Made by a program: the position numbers and the translations under genes
The notes under the pieces: generated by a model
Told to the model about the DNA's origin: nothing
The model's database searches: none
The model's input: only the letters and a program-made list of their open reading frames with translations
Shown here: positions 35,601 to 41,810 of the stretch, piece after piece
How the letters are laid out: each line of letters opens with the position of its first letter
Numbering within the stretch: position 1 is the first letter of the stretch
NCBI RefSeq assembly: GCF_932526225.1
Contig: NC_064039.1
Coordinates: 14,962,139-15,022,138, forward strand
Direction of reading: 5' to 3'
From: Nematostella vectensis
Lineage: Eukaryota; Cnidaria; Anthozoa; Actiniaria; Edwardsiidae
Length of the DNA stretch: 60,000 nt

Positions 35601-35967
35601 GTCTTTATGCAGCGTGCGAAACAAGCAGCACATTCAAAATTACCGGTTGTTTCGAAGTAAATAGGGAAATATATTAGATACTTTTTAAACCCTGCGGCTA
35701 TGAAAATGATCGTTTTTACCGAGAACGCGGAGGTGGCTTTTACAGAGTGAAAACTGTACTAATTATTAGAAGTATTATACTATATACACACCTGGACAGA
35801 AGTTCTTTGTCGACGCGACTATTGAAATAGAAACTACAGCAGCTACCAGTACCTGGGAAATAACAATGAAAATGTTATTGCGCAAAAGCACAGACAAATA
35901 AATATTTGCTTTTTTGTCAATGTTCTCAAAATCCCAAAAACCTCACCTTAATCGCCAAGGGAGGCAT
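4699..35967 (-). CDS. Gene A: PAN-SEA-FN3 receptor with a K+-selective, glutamate-receptor-like channel core
   Basis: Single-pass reading of 37 exons gives one continuous frame of about 2,380 residues, each junction having GT..AG and matching phase. Exons in order: 35947-35967, 35792-35852, 32357-32620, 30965-31348, 29150-29271, 28827-28885, 28612-28754, 27736-28035, 26873-26991, 26743-26801, 26148-26287, 25476-25757, 25010-25104, 24871-24929, 24368-24510, 23734-24027, 23153-23262, 23017-23075, 22359-22495, 21990-22289, 21455-21748, 20085-20384, 19644-19940, 18814-19107, 18139-18432, 17277-17717, 16358-16654, 15603-15902, 15025-15281, 13936-14181, 13449-13543, 7472-7628, 7121-7187, 6342-6521, 5909-6009, 5462-5648, 4699-4883. 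Domains: signal peptide 1-25, PAN 28-115, Ser/Thr stalk 116-243, SEA/FN3 cassettes 244-1050, FN3 array to 1889, channel core 1890-2300, tail to 2380. Known precedent for the pore: bacterial GluR0 and the rotifer receptor AvGluR1. The fused ectodomain, the ligand and the function are inference. Confidence 0.85.
5909..7187 (-). CDS. Gene A exons 33-35: S2-like ligand-binding lobe
   Basis: Exons 7121-7187, 6342-6521 and 5909-6009. The sequence reads VAAIDNSSEFKLGVRRNA, then GRKYGNVREIYDDLQSERIH, AALIDSYATGS, SSYGVVLSGDARKLAR and HVNSERSTISKLVENN. The pattern (hydrophobic strand, Ser-rich turn, a short helix whose product is AALIDS, then YGVVL near the end) is what the second lobe of a solute-binding or glutamate-receptor domain looks like. 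The acidic residue in ALIDS is a candidate contact for a ligand amine, by analogy only. Confidence 0.7.
6877..7114. repeat. Minisatellite (19-22 bp unit) next to exon 33
   Basis: About eleven imperfect copies of a unit like AAAACGTTGGAGAAGAGC, with variants that add TTATTGG or GATAATCG. It starts within about 6 nt of the exon 33 donor on the minus strand and fills the first part of that intron. Confidence 0.9.
7284..7402 (-). pseudogene. Partial duplicate of the gene A TM3/S2 exon
   Basis: This segment repeats the low-coordinate half of exon 32 plus the flanking donor and intron (compare 7443-7541). It still reads TSTITASLMGMVFNSDLILY then VTP with no stop. It differs from the real exon at three residues and keeps a donor (GTATAC). 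There is no convincing acceptor at its upstream edge, so it is probably an inert duplicate inside the intron between exons 32 and 33. Confidence 0.8.
7472..7628 (-). CDS. Gene A exon 32: second half of the K+ filter, TM3 and start of S2
   Basis: Starts with the last base of the Gly codon, then YGDRIPKSVP, completing TVGYGD. The helix ARIFALTWTWMGIATIAVLT followed by STITASLMS (about 2100-2127) is TM3; the STITASL end sits where animal glutamate receptors have their SYTANLAAF gate. VFKSDLILYGTP begins the S2 lobe. The donor is GTATAT, slightly off consensus. Confidence 0.88.
7668..7832. mobile_element. Possible hAT-like MITE
   Basis: The ends are CAGGGGCGTAGCC on the left and GGATACGCCGCT on the right, roughly inverted. 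CAGGGGCG-type ends are common for non-autonomous hAT elements. I could not confirm an 8-bp target duplication. Confidence 0.4.
8846..8998. repeat. 38-bp tandem repeat, about four copies
   Basis: The core GAAATTCGG or a close variant recurs at 8853, 8891, 8929 and 8967, exactly 38 bp apart, with GAGCTTAAAGCTGAGGT-like linkers. Confidence 0.85.
10485..11114 (+). CDS. Ras-like small GTPase, intronless, nested in gene A
   Basis: A 209-residue Ras-superfamily G domain. Visible motifs: P-loop GGSAVGKTS (22-30), switch-I PTIDDY with Thr47, G3 as DTGG (69-72) instead of DTAG, NKSD (133-136) and EVSAK (163-167). The residue at the Ras Gln61 position is Ser73, so intrinsic GTP hydrolysis is probably slow, as in several divergent Ras relatives. 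The C-terminus is basic (RRSRKSWRKR) with no CaaX box, so membrane contact, if any, would be electrostatic. The single exon and location inside an intron on the opposite strand fit a retrocopy or ancient intronless gene. The start ATG at 10485 precedes a normal-length N-terminal extension. Closest named subfamily not determined. Confidence 0.85.
   Translation: MTSNIQMGSGLPPVDFKMAILGGSAVGKTSLMRALFKKPFTNEHIPTIDDYIIHALNQDGVHYNVCLVDTGGSFCFPVMRKFAISYCEGFVVMYAMNDARSFQTALDTLDEILETKCGLGPHKRRIPVIMVANKSDCADREITAAQAQRELDDRPRIVGMYAEVSAKVNAGVDGIFYSLISLVQAMTDEERNRMKASSVRRSRKSWRKR
11402..11407 (+). promoter_or_regulatory. Candidate poly(A) signal of the Ras-like gene
   Basis: AATAAA lies 288 bases past the stop codon on the plus strand, a reasonable 3' UTR distance. 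It is a short motif in AT-rich DNA, so chance is possible. Confidence 0.4.
12529..13082. repeat. 20-bp minisatellite, about 27 copies
   Basis: The unit ACACATACCCTCTCATAACA repeats head to tail with a few substitutions (TCTTATAACA, TGTTATAACA). One base is missing near 13015, which shifts the register of the last copies. It lies in gene A intron 31 between the Ras-like gene and exon 31. Confidence 0.97.
13449..13543 (-). CDS. Gene A exon 31: pore helix and first half of the K+ filter
   Basis: Encodes a 20-residue linker then GFWWSFATMTTVG. FWW followed by TMTTVG is a typical K+-channel pore helix and the start of the selectivity filter. The exon ends GTC GG at donor GTAAGT, and the missing base of the second glycine codon position is supplied by the first base of exon 32 (GG|A). 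The filter is therefore split after Val-Gly by a phase-2 intron. Confidence 0.88.
13936..14181 (-). CDS. Gene A exon 30: end of S1 and TM1
   Basis: Eighty-two residues. The first part (NCLHFPISG, then EYEFVSIMETNGAAFIV) resembles the end of the first lobe of a periplasmic-binding-protein fold. The last part is a clear membrane helix, MAILGCWPTAVFVLVAAYLS, continuing GIVMWMV, at about residues 2031-2057. This is TM1 in a glutamate-receptor topology. Confidence 0.78.
14426..14903. repeat. 18-bp minisatellite with a higher-order unit
   Basis: The base unit is GACATGATTACGGCAGGG. In the second half it alternates with a longer unit containing GGGATCGTCAAGGCGAGGC, forming a composite array. It lies in the gene A intron between exons 29 and 30. 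Confidence 0.95.
15025..15281 (-). CDS. Gene A exon 29: S1-like, Cys-rich ectodomain segment
   Basis: Eighty-five residues between the last FN3 and the TM1 exon. It includes TCNCLPEIRTNWW, ISPIYGIIPPVISAAV and a cluster SCCRDC. By position this is the first half of a clamshell ligand-binding domain (S1), but it is short and I cannot match the canonical S1 ligand motifs or the conserved Arg of glutamate receptors with confidence. It may form a distinct, disulphide-rich variant. Start and end phases fit both neighbours. Confidence 0.65.
15603..16654 (-). CDS. Gene A exons 27-28: FN3 domains 11 and 12
   Basis: Exon 27 (16358-16654) runs from VPSQAPTSLWG through LQVRWGVVPRG, HGILMGYRVKY and LRKYTEYTITV to TDED. 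Exon 28 (15603-15902) starts VPTQAPP, is more diverged (SPVHSGQIHGILQGYMINY, LQSFAVYEIKIAAF) and ends in the linker WRTITG, which joins the channel core. FN3-12 is the membrane-proximal FN3. Confidence 0.83.
16202..16312. repeat. Dispersed repeat, copy 1
   Basis: About 95 bp, including TCTCACTAATCT and CAGGCCTCCAA, reappears in opposite orientation near 20790-20885. A dispersed, probably non-autonomous element is the simplest reading. Confidence 0.65.
17277..17717 (-). CDS. Gene A exon 26: FN3 domain 10 with a basic insertion
   Basis: The exon is 441 nt (147 residues) against about 98 for its neighbours. The extra length is one insertion between the strand ending VFYTAVAQ and the strand starting MHVELSNLQKFTQY. 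The insert is very basic (AARRRRDL, IRRANSK, MVRSRRSLADM) and includes RSRR|S, a match to the furin consensus R-x-K/R-R. The FN3 would either carry a long exposed loop or be cut there by a proprotein convertase. The frame is intact on both sides. Confidence 0.8.
18139..20384 (-). CDS. Gene A exons 22-25: FN3 domains 6-9
   Basis: Four exons (20085-20384, 19644-19940, 18814-19107, 18139-18432), each 294-300 nt and phase 1-1, encode four FN3 domains. All share VPSxxP starts, an NTSSTSL strand, a Trp, HGILRGYR or HGVVLGYR, a KFTxY or KYTRY corner, an AFTxKGDG or AFTIKGEG turn, and TDED at the end. The strong mutual similarity points to tandem exon duplication. Many N-x-S/T sites suggest heavy glycosylation. 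Confidence 0.87.
20790..20885. repeat. Dispersed repeat, copy 2 (inverted relative to copy 1)
   Basis: Diverged reverse-complement copy of the repeat near 16202-16312, in a 1-kb intron between FN3 exons. The surrounding intron also has CCAAGATGGCGGATACAAG near 21380, found again near 48600. Confidence 0.65.
21455..22289 (-). CDS. Gene A exons 20-21: FN3 domains 4 and 5
   Basis: Exon 20 (21990-22289) starts VPGKPPVNLTV and has LEVTWDCS and LEPFTEYAVWV; it closes the fourth SEA+FN3 cassette. Exon 21 (21455-21748) starts VPSLPPSNLQA and has LNISWAAVPSG, HGILLGYNVTY and LEKYTWYDVRV; it opens the uninterrupted FN3 array. The change from VPGxPP to VPSxPP starts marks two FN3 sub-families. Confidence 0.85.
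22359..23262 (-). CDS. Gene A exons 17-19: SEA domain 4
   Basis: Exons 23153-23262, 23017-23075 and 22359-22495 encode the fourth SEA domain. It is the clearest copy: ELTVRFPLLSWNANLSDSKS, then FEDLCKVMQED, MLALYSNDTEFRNLF, DFRNASVVADLTVVYG and FATLYNALY. FRNASVV occupies the position of the Phe-x-x-Gly-Ser-Val cleavage motif. The middle exon is again exactly 59 nt. Confidence 0.76.
23734..24027 (-). CDS. Gene A exon 16: FN3 domain 3, with repeated splice acceptor
   Basis: The FN3 runs from VPGRPPLSITA through FNVTWLLP, LFQLTYQLAG and LERFSWYRLWI to EDG. The acceptor CATAG|TTCCAGGAAGACC lies at the start of a 48-bp minisatellite that repeats the acceptor and the first exon codons six more times upstream. 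I chose the acceptor nearest the domain; using more distal ones would add 16-residue steps. Confidence 0.82.
24015..24322. repeat. 48-bp minisatellite containing the exon 16 splice acceptor
   Basis: Seven copies at 48-bp spacing (CCTGGAACTATG at 24021, 24069, 24117, 24165, 24213, 24260 and 24308; one copy is 47 bp). On the minus strand each copy carries CATAG|TTCCAGGAAGACCGCC, the acceptor plus the first exon codons. The array stays open in the exon frame across the 48-bp copies. Confidence 0.97.
24368..25104 (-). CDS. Gene A exons 13-15: SEA domain 3
   Basis: Exons 25010-25104, 24871-24929 and 24368-24510 encode the third SEA domain: INVTFVILDMNWTMF, the 59-nt middle exon (VSLLFTNDSIFDDVICNSF), and GVIFGQQVGM followed by FASLYSALYEHR. 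The cleavage-loop equivalent is FRNSSRG, an N-glycosylation sequon rather than Gly-Ser. Confidence 0.72.
25476..25757 (-). CDS. Gene A exon 12: FN3 domain 2
   Basis: This phase 1-1 exon starts VPGKPAENVTA and shows LLVTWDHS, GYVLYYQL and LHGLSQYQIWL, which is the FN3 pattern. At 94 residues it is the shortest FN3 in the gene. Confidence 0.83.
26148..26991 (-). CDS. Gene A exons 9-11: SEA domain 2
   Basis: Exons 26873-26991, 26743-26801 and 26148-26287 encode a second SEA domain: IPQEVHVVLHLWNTSW, then LSNSSSADFVSLSNQ, a 59-nt middle exon (IYILYKNSS), and a last exon with VLVIFYIK and WRILYEALY. The first exon uses a weak donor, GTCAGA. The cleavage-site region reads FSPIENSS instead of Gly-Ser. 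Three 109-bp tandem repeats lie in the following intron, right up to the exon 10 donor. Confidence 0.72.
26381..26711. repeat. 109-bp tandem repeat, three copies
   Basis: Copies start at 26381, 26490 and 26599. They are nearly identical (CATCACTACTCCTGTGCTGC and so on); the third has a small insertion. The array fills the intron between SEA2 exons 10 and 11 and ends about 30 bp from the exon 10 donor. Confidence 0.95.
27736..28035 (-). CDS. Gene A exon 8: FN3 domain 1
   Basis: A 300-nt phase 1-1 exon encodes one fibronectin type III domain. It starts VPAKPPENITV, has the strand-B Trp in VMVIWSAS, the strand-C Tyr in WGYRVLYG, and the Tyr corner LDGSTNYTIAV. FN3 domains are beta-sandwich adhesion modules. 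Confidence 0.85.
28612..29271 (-). CDS. Gene A exons 5-7: SEA domain 1
   Basis: Three exons (29150-29271, 28827-28885, 28612-28754) encode one SEA domain of about 108 residues. The first strand has LRLPYLTWDMDLSNSTSS, matching the SEA start where a Trp is followed by Asp/Asn-Leu-Ser/Asn-x-Ser/Thr-Ser. The middle exon is 59 nt and the last contains YNNLTILF and YNVLYGALY. At the site where self-cleaving SEA domains have Gly-Ser, this copy reads NVSSQV, so autoproteolysis is unlikely. Confidence 0.72.
29711..30899. repeat. 56-bp satellite with an embedded 86-bp variant
   Basis: The 56-bp unit (CTAGACTAAGGTCCCGAGGG, then TGTCCGTAATAGCGAGGGTT, then GACTGTATTACGAACG) runs through the block. Between about 29869 and 30100 it is replaced by three 86-bp units that add TGTTGTGTTCTGCTCCCTGC and ACAACACCCTTGCTATAACA. 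ACCCTTGCTAT and ATAGCGAGGGT are near-complementary and could form hairpins. It lies in intron 4 of gene A and ends 65 bp before exon 4. Confidence 0.96.
30965..31348 (-). CDS. Gene A exon 4: Ser/Thr-rich stalk
   Basis: This 384-nt phase 1-1 exon encodes about 128 residues dominated by Ser, Thr, Val and Ala, with several N-x-S/T sites (for example LNVSES and VNLTAP). It looks like an O-glycosylated mucin-type spacer between the PAN domain and the first SEA domain. No globular fold is evident. It ends GRK at donor GTATGTATG, just before the 56-bp satellite array in the next intron. Confidence 0.75.
32357..32620 (-). CDS. Gene A exon 3: PAN/apple domain
   Basis: The exon encodes about 88 residues with the PAN/apple pattern: a Cys-x3-Cys pair (CAKFC), CGAFQF, GKCLI, a further Cys in PHLC, and an aromatic end (RLYSL). 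PAN domains bind carbohydrate or protein in secreted and receptor ectodomains. The acceptor is TTCCACAG; the donor chosen (ACAG|GTGCTG) gives phase 1 and joins the stalk exon. Other phase-1 donors lie slightly downstream, so the last few residues are uncertain. Confidence 0.72.
32621..35791 (-). other. Gene A intron 2
   Basis: A 3.2-kb AT-rich intron between the signal-peptide exon and the PAN exon. I see no coding exon, RNA gene or clear transposon in it. Confidence 0.6.
35792..35967 (-). CDS. Gene A exons 1-2: start and signal peptide
   Basis: Exon 1 (35947-35967) gives MPPLAIK after an ATG at 35965-35967 and ends at donor GTGAGG. Exon 2 (35792-35852) adds a hydrophobic run, VLVAAVVSISIVAST, then KNFCP. 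Together they make a typical signal peptide for a type-I or channel receptor ectodomain. Phases are 0 and 1 and fit exon 3 exactly. A seven-codon first exon is short, so an alternative upstream start exon is possible, but the join makes a complete signal sequence without forcing. Confidence 0.65.
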
Positions 35968-38900
35968 TCTCCATGATTTGGTCTCTACTCACTTCAGAGT
36001 GTATTTTCTGATTTCCTGTTTTCTTGCGTCGTGTCCTTTCAAGCCACACCAGCAATTCTACGACCGATCATTTTGTAAACACTCACTGCTTAGCGTTGAA
36101 TTAAAAATTAAAGAGGACAAAGTACCAGCCGGAATTAAATTGTCTGACAGACTAACAAACTGTAATTCGTGGAATAATGCAGCACTTAGCCCGCAGGCTG
36201 CGCTCTTTGCATGTTTAAATGCGCTCAATAGCGCAAAAAGAAAATGTGATCTCAACACAAACCTCAAGCCAAGTACTATTTTATCACGTTACCCCTAATG
36301 TCTCTGTTTTTATATTACATTAACTATTCTCAGACTTATGAAATTCACTTACGGGGTGTGCAATAAATAAACATAGAGAGAACCCACCATTGAATATGAG
36401 TCGCAGTAGAACCGTAAAGCATCTTATTAACAGCTCACCCTGGTCGTATATCGGCACTGGACGCCGAAACTCGCCGGCGAAACTCGTCTCCGGTTGATTT
36501 TGTTATCGCGTTGTTTCATTCAAGGTTAACTCTGCTTGTCGACAATTATACGGAACTCGATGAAGGATGTCACAGAGAAAACATGGATCGCAGTCTTTTT
36601 TACTAAAAAGAGAATTTGGTATAAAAAGAAAACCTTGAATTATTTACCCAAGAATAACATCTGAGAAATTTGAAAGGATAGAATATATATATAAAAAAAG
36701 ATAAAAAAACGTCATCAAAATCTAGAAAATTCTAACTTTAAATGCAATGCAAAAAACTCTTAAGAATCATCTGAAACAATTCATGGTGACGTGTTCAAGT
36801 AATGCTAGATATTTTTCACTGAAATGATTTCGAAATTTAGAAAACTCATGTCTGTCTTTATACAACAATTTATTGATGTGTTCAAGTGAACAGCTAATTT
36901 GCCGTTAATAAATTTCGTAAATATTTAGCCCGTAAATAAATCCTGTTTACGTAACATGGTTCGAGATTTCGTCCTGTCACGATCTAATGGATAATATATA
37001 GAACGTGTATGGTGGTATCAAAGTGATCATTATTTAAAAAGCTTGGGCTGAGCGTGCGGGAAGAGAAGCAACTTAAAAATAAGAAAAGTAGCTTTCAATC
37101 AAATAGTGTATATTTGAGAAAAGAAAGATCCTCGATAATTCCCATGCTTTTGAGTTAATCCTGTTAGATTTGCGCACGAGTTGCGTATGTGATATTAGAC
37201 TACACTTTATACCTTTGCCAAAATCCATGTGCCAATATCCACTACTTACACTATCCTTTTGTAAATCATTCAGTCAATGGTGTTTCTTTGGGATTAATAC
37301 CGCTGTATAGAGTCTCGTATTCGAGCAAACCCATAGTACTTCACTCAAATACATTTACACGGCTAAAGGCTTAATCCGACGCTCATTATGGCTATCATTT
37401 TAGGGTTTAAATTGATATTGACGACACGAGATTGCAGCTGAAGACACAATTGGTCAATCTTTCGCAATAAGAAAGTAGATACCATTTTTTTTAATTCTGT
37501 GATGACAAGAGCGGGTTGCTTATAAATCCGGCTGATAATCCCGATGTTTAAAACTCAACACGCTAGAGACTTTAGGTAGGAAATAGTACAACACGTGGAA
37601 TAAAACTTTTGGTGAATGGCCACAAGGCATTTGCTGTTTCTACTCGCGATATCTAGTTTATGCTAGAAGGAATGATATAATGAGTAAAATGATATATCAC
37701 GAAAAGCTTGCTTAGTGCAAATCCACCTAATCGTAATCACAAGAAGTTCTGTACAATCCATCTCGAGCACAACCTAAACAAAGAGTATTTCTTGAAGGGT
37801 ATTTGGAGGAAAATTGATTAAACTCTGGCAAGCCCCTTCTTCGTTAAAAAGTGATCACTTATGTATTTAAATTGAAATAGCCCCTAGGCAAAAACATCTA
37901 ACGAAAATAAAAACAAACAACTTAAAAGGTACTTCAAACTCTAATGTGAATTTTCAAACGCTAATGTGAATTTTCTATAATTTCTTGCTTTTTACAAATT
38001 GCTCTGTTGCTGTTTCATAGGAGATATACATCTTCATGTTGAAGTCGACGTATGCACATTCAGCAAGCAAGGTCGATTCAAGCATTCGTTATAGATGGAC
38101 GCTTGGCACCACGATGGGTATCGCTATTGTTTAGGGTCATTTATTTCGTGGAAATCTCATTTTCTAGTTTAATTTTTTATTTGCCCCTTTTTTACATATT
38201 ACTTTTCCCTTTCATTTTTAACATGATTGAGAAAAAAAAATTTAAAGCACGATATCGCAGAGCCACCTCGGATGTCAATTCTTAACCTAAAACAAACGAA
38301 AAAAAACTCGGAACGTTTTCATGTTTTAAGCTTTAATAAACGTCAAATTACCAAGTTTATAAACCTTATGAGTAAGCTATACGTTTCTCTGTTTTAAAAC
38401 GACACAAAAACGTCTTCTACCTGTCAGTCATTAAACAGTGTTGCTCTCTTTGATCGCGCTTTTCTAATGATTTAAGCATAAAGTCTAGCCCCAATAATGC
38501 TTAATACGTTTCATAAAAAAATATCATTAATATTGTGTATGGTTGAAGTAGCTTAGTTACGTTAGATATTATTAGAACGTGATTAAGATATCTTTAAACA
38601 AATACCATGTATCATTCAGAAAAAAGTAAAGGAACGACGGACCTAGCAAGCGATTACCTTGAGTAAGTTCCTAGTGTAAGCGGTCTGTTGAAGTTTGGAT
38701 GCTTGTCCTCTCAATACTGTCTGATAATTACTAACAAAAAGCGATTTCTCACTCCAGTAGTTCGTAAAATTTGTGACGAGGAAACATAACTAATCACTCA
38801 TTAGCGCCTGTATAAAAACGCTTTTTTAAATCGTTGGCACTAAGCCCATTTTAATTGCCTATATACAAACACATGAGCAATACAGAGAAATCCTAATCTA

Positions 38901-41502
38901 GCATTAACAACCATCAATTAGAACGGAAGAAGCGATTTTGCTGTGATGATGACAGTTGCCATTGGAAAGAAATCCTCTACGATGAAAAATAGTGATATGT
39001 GTAGCTCTTATTGGCTTAATATGATCGAGTGCGGGTGATGAGCATTCATTGAGTTTGCTTCGTGCGACATACCCCTTGTATCGGCCTAATTAGCTTTGTA
39101 AGGTAAAATAAGCCAGTTGAAGTGATTAATCGTCATTTGAAAATTGCGGGGGTTGGGGGCACGAACAGGCGCAGCGCGCCGCGCGCCATTAACAGCTCTG
39201 TAGTGTGATATTGCCAAAGAAAAGGACCTATTGACTAAAGGTTGGAATATCATACTTGCAGTAGAAAATGCAAAACGTTTAAGAAGACAATACAAAAATA
39301 AAATGGACAAATAATCATCATCTGTCTTAATCACTGTATTTTCCCAAAAAATGAGACCGCAATAGATGTTCCTAAATCTAATAGTGCCACGAGTCATTGT
39401 GTGTAAGCCGGTTATATAAGTGTCTTATGTCATGTCAGTCTACTCCACAAAATTATATTTTCAGCCGGGCCTAACGGCTCACTACTAATACGATAAGTAC
39501 ACTCTAATAAGGGCTAGTGCACATACATCAGCAACCTGTTGCCAAAGAATGCAGCGCTATAGTGATAACTACTTTGAATGTGGAGGTGGTAATATTGAAT
39601 ACGAAAAAAAAGATGTAATTGGATAAAGATTAGATATCATAGTTGTAGCGTGAGTGCGAGTGGATAAGCTAATTTTACTATTATAGTGCGTATAATCAAG
39701 CACGCGATCGGAGTTTGCATCTTCGATATGTGACTAAATTTGTTTACAAGCGCAGCGACAGTTTTATATAAAAAAAAGGAAGAAGGAATTAAAAAGAACA
39801 CTTTGTGTCCGCCATGTCACCATAGAAGCGAGGATTGAGCAAGCACGCAGAAATGACGACGACAAAAGATCGCCATTTAGCCTGGCAAAACACTCGATAT
39901 CTGCAAATTGACATGTCTATGGCTTGTATGGAACGATGTTGCGATGTCTATGGCTTCTAAGGGAAACTGTTTTCCAAGCGTTCCAGCATGAAATCAGTCG
40001 AGTACAGTATGAATTCCAACATATCTCACTACTAAGATAATTTACGTCTGCGCCTGATTTTGGTAGATTTACAAAGCGAGTTAACGTGATAGTTTGCGAG
40101 TCGGTCCGAGACCCACATGATTAAGTCTAATCCGTGAAGTATTTTTTTTGTTTACCGCCACAGCTAGATTTATCTTGTATATAATAAGCGATGTAATCAT
40201 AGCTAAGAATAGTTGCTTTATACCAATCCAATAACAATAATATTCGAATTCGAGCATTAAAGTCCCTAAGACAAGACAGGCCCGTACACAGGGGGGTGCA
40301 CAACGGCCGAAGGTCCACTTTCGGTTCTCAATAGACGTGCTATTTGTAGACAAAATTATAAAGCATAAGCTAGATCACTCAGGTATGTAGCCAAAAAAAA
40401 AACGCCCCGTTGAGATACTGCAAAGACATAAAATAAAACCTATTTGTTATTTTCATTTTTGGTGGTGGATTTTTATGAGAGAACTCCCTCCCTCCCCCCC
40501 CCCCCCCCCGGGAAAATTAGGCCACTTTTTCAGATTTCGCACCCCCCAAGAAAAATCCTGGGTACGGGCCTGCAAGATAAGGCCTAGTGTTTTGCCAGGC
40601 GTCGGGGACAGCTTATCGCAGAGAATGTTATACAACAGACGGCTGTCACGAGATGCCTAGGAACGAGGCTAGGTAAAAGGGTATAAGGTGGTTTCGCCGA
40701 CAATCCAGTTCGCCGACAACAGTGGTTGTTTCGCCATTGTATGCGTCAAGGGGGGGGGGGGGGGGGGGTGTTGAGGCCACATTTGTAATAACCTGCCACA
40801 TTTGTTATAACGGCCACATTTGAAATAAGGTAGGCCACATTTTTAATAAACTATCTGATATCTCATGAAAGAAACATCGTAGGACATCTAAACTTGGTAG
40901 GTGTCATGTAGGTGTCATGGGGGTGCAACCAGGTGGTCACGTGAGATGCGACGTCATCTATGACGTCATTTAAAAATAAAAAATATAAACAAAAAAGATT
41001 TGTCATGATAGACACATCGTCAGGCTGTCAAACATGAAAGATGACATGCGAGTGTCAATAACGTGAGACAGAATGGTCACGTGATGTATGACGTCATTGA
41101 CGACGACAACAAAATGTTCATATCTCAAGTTAAAACATCGTCGGACATCCAAACTCGGAAGATATCATGTAGCTAAAAAGAAGTGGGGAACTCTATGCTT
41201 ACGCATGCGGGGGGGTGGGGGGGGGGGGGGGAGGGGAGGGCTGGTCCACTCTTCGACACATACCATCTTTGAACACAGCAAAATTCAATCCACCCTTTAA
41301 TACAAACTGCTTCATTTTATTGCTAAAGCACAAAGTAGTCTACAAGTGAGTATTTGAATGATACGACATGCACCAGGTGTCGCGGCGAGTCAGCCACCGG
41401 GTAGTAAAAACTTAAAGAATGTCGAATAATTTCTCCTTTGTTATTGTTTATATTCATCTATGAATAAAGTCTGACATGTTATTGACGATATTTAATTGAT
41501 AT

Positions 41503-41636
41503 AATAGAGAATACTACATGGAAGGTGCGCGCGTACGGTTTTTATTCACGAGTTGTGCAGTATTAAATGTTTTATTTATATAAAACAAGGAGTAAATAAG
41601 AACTGTACAAAGCACTTTCCATGTAGTATTCTATAC
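41503..41636. mobile_element. Short palindromic MITE-like element
   Basis: The ends AGAATACTACATGGAA and TTCCATGTAGTATTCT are inverted repeats about 130 bp apart. No coding capacity. Confidence 0.6.
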
Positions 41637-41810
41637 ATACTGAAAGATTTATAATAGGCTTATTACATAACATTTTATTAGACTTGGCTGCAGAGGCTCC
41701 GTGTTTGTGCTGTCCGACGGTTCAGTTGGAGACAGACAGAAACTTACATTGAAATGAATCTGTCTCGCTAATGTCACGCACGAGATAGTAGCTCCAGTTA
41801 CACTTTTTAA

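Noticed and set aside
36058-36267. Minus-strand frame starting MRFVLRSHFLFALLSAF that resembles a signal peptide
   Set aside because: No donor in the right phase leads into gene A exon 2, whereas the 35947-35967 exon does.
35906-36298. 130-residue plus-strand open frame
   Set aside because: It overlaps gene A exon 1 antisense and has no family resemblance; probably a chance frame.
40475-40660. Possible element end GGGTACGGGCCTG next to a C homopolymer
   Set aside because: It resembles MITE-type ends seen near 7668, 16070 and 29600, but I could not find the partner terminus or a target duplication.
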